Source: Nocardia cyriacigeorgica
GTDB taxonomy: Bacteria; Actinomycetota; Actinomycetes; Mycobacteriales; Mycobacteriaceae
Assembly (NCBI RefSeq): GCF_010868145.1
Contig: NZ_JAAGUY010000030.1
Location: forward strand, 1 to 63,629
DNA length: 63,629 bases
Reading direction: 5' to 3'
Below the pieces are notes generated by a model that searched no databases, was not told where the DNA came from, and saw nothing but the letters and a program-made list of their open reading frames with translations. Within the stretch, counting starts at the first letter, position 1. The number at the start of each line of letters is the position of its first letter. Shown piece by piece: positions 59,093-63,629 of the stretch. Both the position numbers and the translations under genes were made by a program.

Positions 59093-60982
59093 TCAGCCCG
59101 CGTCGACCCAGCCGGCGATGCGGCGGGCGATATCGGGGGCGGTGAGACCGAGTTCCTGGCGGACCTGGACGATGCTGGCGTGGTCCAGGAACTCTTGCGG
59201 CACACCGAGATCGCGGGTCGGTACATCCAGGCCCGCGGTGCGCAGGCGGGCGGAAACGGTGGAGCCGATGCCGCCGTGCAGGCCGCTGTCCTCGACGGTG
59301 ACCACCATGCGGTAGTTCTCGGCCAGCTTGACGATGGTGTCGGAGACCGGCAGTACCCACCTCGGGTCGATGACGGTGACCGAAATACCTTCCGGCGCCA
59401 GCAGTTCCGCGACCTCGACGGCAACGCTCGCGAAGGAACCCACCGCAACCAGCAGAACGTCACCGTGCTGAGTCCGTGCGGTGCCGTCGCCCTCGGGCAG
59501 GCGAAGGACGTCCACGCCGTCGAGTCGCTCGACCGCCGGAATCTCTTCGATCACAGTGCCTTTGGGGAACCGCAAGGCGGTGGGTCCGTCTGTGACCGCC
59601 AGCGCTTCGGACAGCTCCTCGCGCAGGGTGACGGCATCACGCGGGGCGGCGACCCGCATGCCAGGCACGATACCGAGCACCGACAGATCCCACATACCGT
59701 TGTGGCTCGCACCGTCGGCGCCGGTGATGCCTGCGCGGTCGAGGACCACGGTCACCGGCTGCTTCAACAGCGCGACGTCCATCAGCAATTGGTCGAAGGC
59801 CCGGTTGAGGAAGGTCGAGTAGATGGCGACCACCGGATGCATACCGCCGAGCGCGAGACCGGCCGCCGACGCCATGGCGTGCTGTTCGGCGATACCGACA
59901 TCGAACATCCGCTCCGGGAAACGTTCGCCGAAGGCGGCAAGGCCCGTCGGTCCTGGCATGGCGGCGGTGATGGCGACGATATCGTCGCGGCGCTCGGCGT
60001 GCTCGATGAGCTCCGCCGAGAACACCGAGGTCCACTCCTGCGCTTCGCTGCTGCTCACCGGCTCACCGGTGAGCGGGTCGATCGGACCGCAGGCATGCAT
60101 CTGATCGGCTTCGTGATTCTCGGCAGGCTCGTAACCGCGGCCCTTCTGGGTCACCGCGTGCACCACGACCGGACCGCCGAAGTCCTTCGCATGCCGCAGC
60201 GCGCCCTCCAGCGCGGCGATATCGTGCCCGTCCACCGGGCCGACGTACTTGAGCCCGAGATCACTGAACAGCTCCTGCGGGCTGACCGCATCCTTGATGC
60301 CCGCCTTCACCGCATGCATCATCGAGTACGCCGAGTCACCGACCCGGGGGATGCTCTTGAGCAGCCGCCTGCCCGCGTCGAGTGCATGCTCGTAGGCCGG
60401 CTGGGTGCGCAGGGCGGTCAGGCGCTGGGCCAGGCCGCCGATGGTGGGGGCGTAGGAGCGGCCGTTGTCGTTGACGACGATGACCACCGGACGGTCGGGC
60501 GCGGCGGCGATATTGTTCAGCGCCTCCCAGCACATGCCGCCGGTCAACGCACCGTCACCGACCACAGCGACCACATGCCGGTCCTGACCGGTCAGCGCGA
60601 ACGCCTTGGCGAGACCGTCGGCGTAGGACAGGGAGGCCGAGGCGTGGGAAGACTCCACCCAGTCGTGCGCGCTCTCCGCACGGCTCGGGTAGCCCGACAG
60701 TCCGCCCTGCTTGCGCAGGGTGTCGAACTGGTCCTTGCGGCCGGTGAGGATCTTGTGCACGTAGGCCTGATGGCCGGTATCGAAGATCAGCGGGTCGGCA
60801 GGTGAGTCGAAGACCCGGTGCAGTGCGATGGTCAGCTCGACCACGCCGAGGTTGGGGCCGAGGTGACCGCCGGTGACCGCGACCTTGCGGACCAGAAACT
60901 CACGGATGTCCGCCGCCAGCTCGCGCAGCTGCGGCGTCGACAGCTGCCGCAGATCTTCGGGCGTGTCGACCCGGGAAAGCAT
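59093..60982 (-). CDS. dxs: 1-deoxy-D-xylulose-5-phosphate synthase
   Basis: Thiamine-diphosphate enzyme that condenses pyruvate and glyceraldehyde 3-phosphate in the first step of the MEP isoprenoid pathway. About 629 residues from ATG 60982 (GTG 60988 possible). TGGHLGPNLGVVELTIALH and FDTGHQAYVHKILTG are family hallmarks. The ThDP motif begins AVVGDGALTGGMCWEALNN, and FDVGIAEQHAM marks the pyrimidine domain. It is the last conserved gene of the Rv2682c-side block in this window. Confidence 0.97.
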   Translation of the reverse strand: MLSRVDTPEDLRQLSTPQLRELAADIREFLVRKVAVTGGHLGPNLGVVELTIALHRVFDSPADPLIFDTGHQAYVHKILTGRKDQFDTLRKQGGLSGYPSRAESAHDWVESSHASASLSYADGLAKAFALTGQDRHVVAVVGDGALTGGMCWEALNNIAAAPDRPVVIVVNDNGRSYAPTIGGLAQRLTALRTQPAYEHALDAGRRLLKSIPRVGDSAYSMMHAVKAGIKDAVSPQELFSDLGLKYVGPVDGHDIAALEGALRHAKDFGGPVVVHAVTQKGRGYEPAENHEADQMHACGPIDPLTGEPVSSSEAQEWTSVFSAELIEHAERRDDIVAITAAMPGPTGLAAFGERFPERMFDVGIAEQHAMASAAGLALGGMHPVVAIYSTFLNRAFDQLLMDVALLKQPVTVVLDRAGITGADGASHNGMWDLSVLGIVPGMRVAAPRDAVTLREELSEALAVTDGPTALRFPKGTVIEEIPAVERLDGVDVLRLPEGDGTARTQHGDVLLVAVGSFASVAVEVAELLAPEGISVTVIDPRWVLPVSDTIVKLAENYRMVVTVEDSGLHGGIGSTVSARLRTAGLDVPTRDLGVPQEFLDHASIVQVRQELGLTAPDIARRIAGWVDAG

Positions 60983-61016
60983 TCCCACCTGAACTCGCTC
61001 CCTCCGGATAGCGCAT

Positions 61017-61033
61017 CTGATCCGATCAGTCTA
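61017..61033 (-). promoter_or_regulatory. dxs promoter -10 with adjacent palindrome
   Basis: On the minus strand the -10-like TAGACT (61033-61028) is followed at once by a perfect inverted repeat CTGATC-G-GATCAG (61029-61017) over the expected transcription start. A regulator site is possible; no -35 is convincing. Confidence 0.4.
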
Positions 61034-61134
61034 CGGAGCCTCGTCGAGTGCCTCGCACGACGACGGATCTCCACCAGCCGACATGGCCGGTGAATGTGAG
61101 ACTCGACATACGCTGACCAGCTTAGAGTGGGTCT

Positions 61135-63000
61135 GTGACCGTGCGCGAACAGCAGAGCACAGCGGTGGCCGACCCGGGTGTGGTCGCACGCATCCTCGAT
61201 GAGGTCTACCGGCAGTATCGCGACGAAGACTCCGGTGCACCGGCCGACTACATTCCCGAACTGGCGGCGGTACAGCCGGATTCATTCGGGCTGTGCCTGG
61301 CCACCGCCGACGGCCTACGCTACGGCGTCGGCGACATGGACGCGCCCTTCACCATCCAATCCATTTCCAAGCCCTTCACCTACGCGCTCGCCCTGGCCGA
61401 TCGGGGCGTGGAGCTGGTCGACGGCCGTATCGACGTGGAGCCCTCCGGTGAGCCGTTCAACGAGATCAGCCTGGACCCGGTAACCGAGCGACCACGCAAT
61501 CCGATGATCAATGCCGGCGCGATCACCGCTGCCTCCCTCATCACCGGCACCGACTCCGCCGACCGGTTCGAGCGCGTGCGCCGCTGCTACTCCCGGTTCG
61601 CCGGACGGGAACTGCGGACGAACGAGGCCGTCTACGCCTCCGAGGCGCGCACCGGGTTCCGCAACCGCGCCATCGGCTACATGCTGCGCTCCTTCGGCAT
61701 CATCGACAACGATCCGGACGAGGCGGTGGATCGCTACTTCCGGCAATGCTCGATCGATGTGACCTGCCGTGATCTGGCCCTCATGGCCGCGACCCTGGCA
61801 AACAACGGACGCAATCCGATCACCGGGGACCGTGCGCTGTCGGCGCCGTTGACCGAGCGGGTGCTCAGCGTGATGACGACCTGCGGGATGTACAACGCCG
61901 CAGGCGACTGGGTCGCCACCGTCGGGCTACCCGCCAAGAGCGGTGTGGGTGGCGGCATCCTCGCGGTGCTGCCCGGCCAGATCGGTCTCGCCGTCTACTC
62001 CCCCCGACTGGATGAGCACGGCAACAGCGTGCGCGGAGTCGCGGTGTGCCGGGAGCTGTCGCGGCGTCTGGAACTGCACTTCCTGCACGTCACCCGGTCG
62101 GCGCGGACCGCGATCCGGGAGACCTACTCGGTGGCGGAGGTACCCTCGCGGCTGCGGCGGGGCACCGAGGAGATGGATACGCTGGCCGAGTTCGGGCGCC
62201 AGGCCAGAATCTACGAGCTACACGGCGATCTGCTGTTCGCCGGCGCCGAAAGCGCGGTGCGGGCGATCGAGGCCCAGGCCGGTGAGCTGACCGCGCTGGT
62301 GATCGACCTGCGGCGAGTGGGCGAGGTCAGCGCGATCGCGGTGCGCATGCTCGACGATCTGCACGCCGAACTCGCGGCCGCTGGCTGTCGGGTCGCGATC
62401 GTCGACCCGGACAGCAAGCTGGGGCGTGTGGTGTCGAGTCTGGATCCCGCCGACCCGCGCGGGCGAGTGTTCCTCGACCGGGATACCGCCACCGAATGGT
62501 GTGAGGACATCGTGCTCGACCGCCACCTCGACCCCGCCGAACGGCAATGCGAGTCGGTGACCGTGGAGGAGCATCCGGCGCTGGCGGCTCTCGACCCAGC
62601 CGACCGTGCCCGGTTGGCCAAGGAATTCGAGACCAGGACCTTCGCGCGCGGGGAGGTGATCGCCCGGCGCGGCAGCGACCGGTCGGGCCTCTACCTGATC
62701 CTCGAGGGCCGGGTGCGGATCGCCTTCGACGGCAGTGATCAGCGCTCGCATCGGCTGGCGACATTGTCGCCGGGAATGTCGTTCGGTGAGATCCCGATGC
62801 TGATCGGCTCGCCGTTCGTCAACGAGGCAAGGGCCGAGACGGGTGTGCGGCTCGGCGTCCTGAGCCCGCAACGGTTCGACCAGCTCACCGAACGCGCGCC
62901 ACACCTCAAGCTCGCGCTGCTCGAGCGGCTCGCGGCGGGTGCGTACGCGCAGATGGACGCCGCGGTCCGGGCGGTCGCGGTGCGTGGCGGGGACTATTGA
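61135..63000 (+). CDS. glsA: Glutaminase A fused to STAS and cyclic-nucleotide-binding domains
   Basis: A 621-residue three-domain protein. Residues 15-310 are a serine-dependent glutaminase releasing ammonia from glutamine: the catalytic Ser/Lys pair is in QSISKPF (Ser76, Lys79), with NPMINAGAI and KSGVGGGILAVLP also conserved. Residues of about 355-455 are a STAS domain (LVIDLRRVGEVSAIAVRML). Residues 490-600 are a cNMP-binding domain (FETRTFARGEVIARRGSDRS, then GMSFGEIPMLIGSP). Regulation by a nucleotide ligand is inference. A -10-like TAGAGT (61123-61128) 6 bases before GTG 61135 suggests a leaderless message. Confidence 0.94.
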   Translation: MTVREQQSTAVADPGVVARILDEVYRQYRDEDSGAPADYIPELAAVQPDSFGLCLATADGLRYGVGDMDAPFTIQSISKPFTYALALADRGVELVDGRIDVEPSGEPFNEISLDPVTERPRNPMINAGAITAASLITGTDSADRFERVRRCYSRFAGRELRTNEAVYASEARTGFRNRAIGYMLRSFGIIDNDPDEAVDRYFRQCSIDVTCRDLALMAATLANNGRNPITGDRALSAPLTERVLSVMTTCGMYNAAGDWVATVGLPAKSGVGGGILAVLPGQIGLAVYSPRLDEHGNSVRGVAVCRELSRRLELHFLHVTRSARTAIRETYSVAEVPSRLRRGTEEMDTLAEFGRQARIYELHGDLLFAGAESAVRAIEAQAGELTALVIDLRRVGEVSAIAVRMLDDLHAELAAAGCRVAIVDPDSKLGRVVSSLDPADPRGRVFLDRDTATEWCEDIVLDRHLDPAERQCESVTVEEHPALAALDPADRARLAKEFETRTFARGEVIARRGSDRSGLYLILEGRVRIAFDGSDQRSHRLATLSPGMSFGEIPMLIGSPFVNEARAETGVRLGVLSPQRFDQLTERAPHLKLALLERLAAGAYAQMDAAVRAVAVRGGDY

Positions 63001-63060
63001 GTGCGGTGGCTCCGCGAGCACGGAGTTCCGCCCGACATTCGGCGACAGTCAGGAGATCGC

Positions 63061-63629
63061 GTGAGCAAGAAGAAGTCCTCATCGGCCACGGGCACGGTCA
63101 CCACTTTCGGTCATGGCACCGCCCGCGCCACCCCCGACCTGATGCGCGTCACCATCACGGTGGAGAGCCGGGCGAGCAAGGTCGCCCTTGCCTACGGGCG
63201 CGCCGGTGAGCGCGTCGCCGCGGTCACCGACTCGCTGCGTTCGGACGGCGTCGCGAGTGCCGATATCGCCACCAGTGGGCTGTCGGTCCGTACCGAGACG
63301 GTCTGGGTGGAGGGTGGCGGCAACAAGATCACCGGCTATCTGGCGTCCACCTCGCTGACTGTCGCGCTGCGCGAGATCGGCGAGGCCGCCGATCCGGGCC
63401 CGGCCACCGTCATCGCGCATTGCGTCGACGCCGGCGGTGACGATGTTCGCCTCGGCGGGCTCGAACTGACCTTCGCCGACCAGGACACTCTGCTGGCCAC
63501 CGCGCGCGACGCGGCCTGGGCCGATGCGAAAGCCAAGGCACAGCAGTACTCCGACCGCGCCGAGCGTGGCCTCGGTCCCGTCGTGGAGATCACCGAGAAC
63601 ACCTCCGCCCCCATCCCGCTCCCCCGCCC
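63061..63629 (+). CDS. SIMPL-domain (DUF541) protein, 3' end outside window
   Basis: Begins at GTG 63061, five bases after AGGAG, and stays open to the window end (189 codons seen). The N-terminal motif VTTFGHGTARATPDLMRVTITVE is typical of SIMPL/DUF541 proteins, as is the periodic strand pattern with LSVRTETVWVEG and GYLASTSLTV. No signal peptide is visible after the short basic start SKKKSSS. Related bacterial proteins include BP26-type antigens; the molecular role is unclear. It is 60 bp downstream of the glutaminase gene and may be cotranscribed. Confidence 0.85.
   Translation, partial: MSKKKSSSATGTVTTFGHGTARATPDLMRVTITVESRASKVALAYGRAGERVAAVTDSLRSDGVASADIATSGLSVRTETVWVEGGGNKITGYLASTSLTVALREIGEAADPGPATVIAHCVDAGGDDVRLGGLELTFADQDTLLATARDAAWADAKAKAQQYSDRAERGLGPVVEITENTSAPIPLPR

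Noticed and set aside
2932..63422. Long open frames antisense to confirmed genes, for example opposite thrS, the SulP gene, dxs and secD
   Set aside because: High GC creates long antisense frames. They lack family motifs and conflict with strongly supported genes.

Overview
The window is GC-rich actinobacterial chromosome, most likely from a mycolic-acid-containing member of the Mycobacteriales such as Nocardia or a close relative. The reasons are high GC at third codon positions, many GTG starts, genes for phosphatidylinositol mannosides (pimA, a patA-like acyltransferase, pgsA) and arabinan (aftC), and two long blocks in the same gene order as I recall for Mycobacterium tuberculosis: Rv2584c-Rv2614c (apt to thrS) and Rv2669-Rv2682c (GNAT gene to dxs). 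This is a judgement from gene content and order; no database was searched.

Layout. 1-1659: the end of an unidentified gene, then a type I-E-like CRISPR array (24 identical 28-bp repeats, 23 spacers) read on the minus strand with its leader on the right. It sits where relA would follow apt. 1660-7395: apt, a peptide-binding lipoprotein, secF, secD and yajC (minus strand). 7577-10410: a Baeyer-Villiger monooxygenase divergent from a TetR regulator, then a protein made of four DivIVA N-terminal modules. 10552-12815: ruvC-ruvA-ruvB. 13005-19652: von Willebrand, esterase, LOG-like, dehydrogenase and macro-domain genes, a small protein, and an ArsR/SRPBCC pair. 19777-31299: yebC, pdxT, tesB, an MTB12-like secreted protein, pdxS, a possible 30-residue membrane peptide gene, then a tightly overlapping PIM-lipid operon (thrS, HIT hydrolase, pgsA, patA-like, pimA, LemA-NUDIX).

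31557-42168 departs from the mycobacterial order: an FhuF-like reductase, a PGPGW membrane protein, a SulP transporter fused to carbonic anhydrase, a duplicated upstream regulatory module, four tRNA genes, and an unusual tail-to-tail pair of degenerate nuclease-fold proteins (a sigma region 4/TnsA-like fusion and a CoiA-like membrane protein), followed by LysR and FMO genes. 42373-63629 returns to the conserved order: GNAT, a secreted phosphatase, zapE, a pyrimidine reductase, a lipoprotein hydrolase, aftC, msrB, hemQ, a Tat-exported agmatine deiminase with its TetR gene, hemY, a coupled small ORF, hmp, nsrR, hemE, DUF3000, RNase D, a small beta-rich protein, dxs, a glutaminase-STAS-cNMP fusion, and the start of a SIMPL-domain gene.

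How the genes relate. Two clusters join functions through stop/start overlaps. PIM lipid synthesis is linked to thrS, HIT and NUDIX enzymes. NO detoxification (nsrR-hmp) is linked through a small ORF to the haem gene hemY. The best candidates for something undescribed are the sigma4/TnsA-like plus CoiA-like pair (37252-39442), the duplicated Crp-site/hairpin leader upstream of the SulP-carbonic anhydrase gene (35188-35939), and the small ORFs at 24566, 35480, 35524 and 53449.
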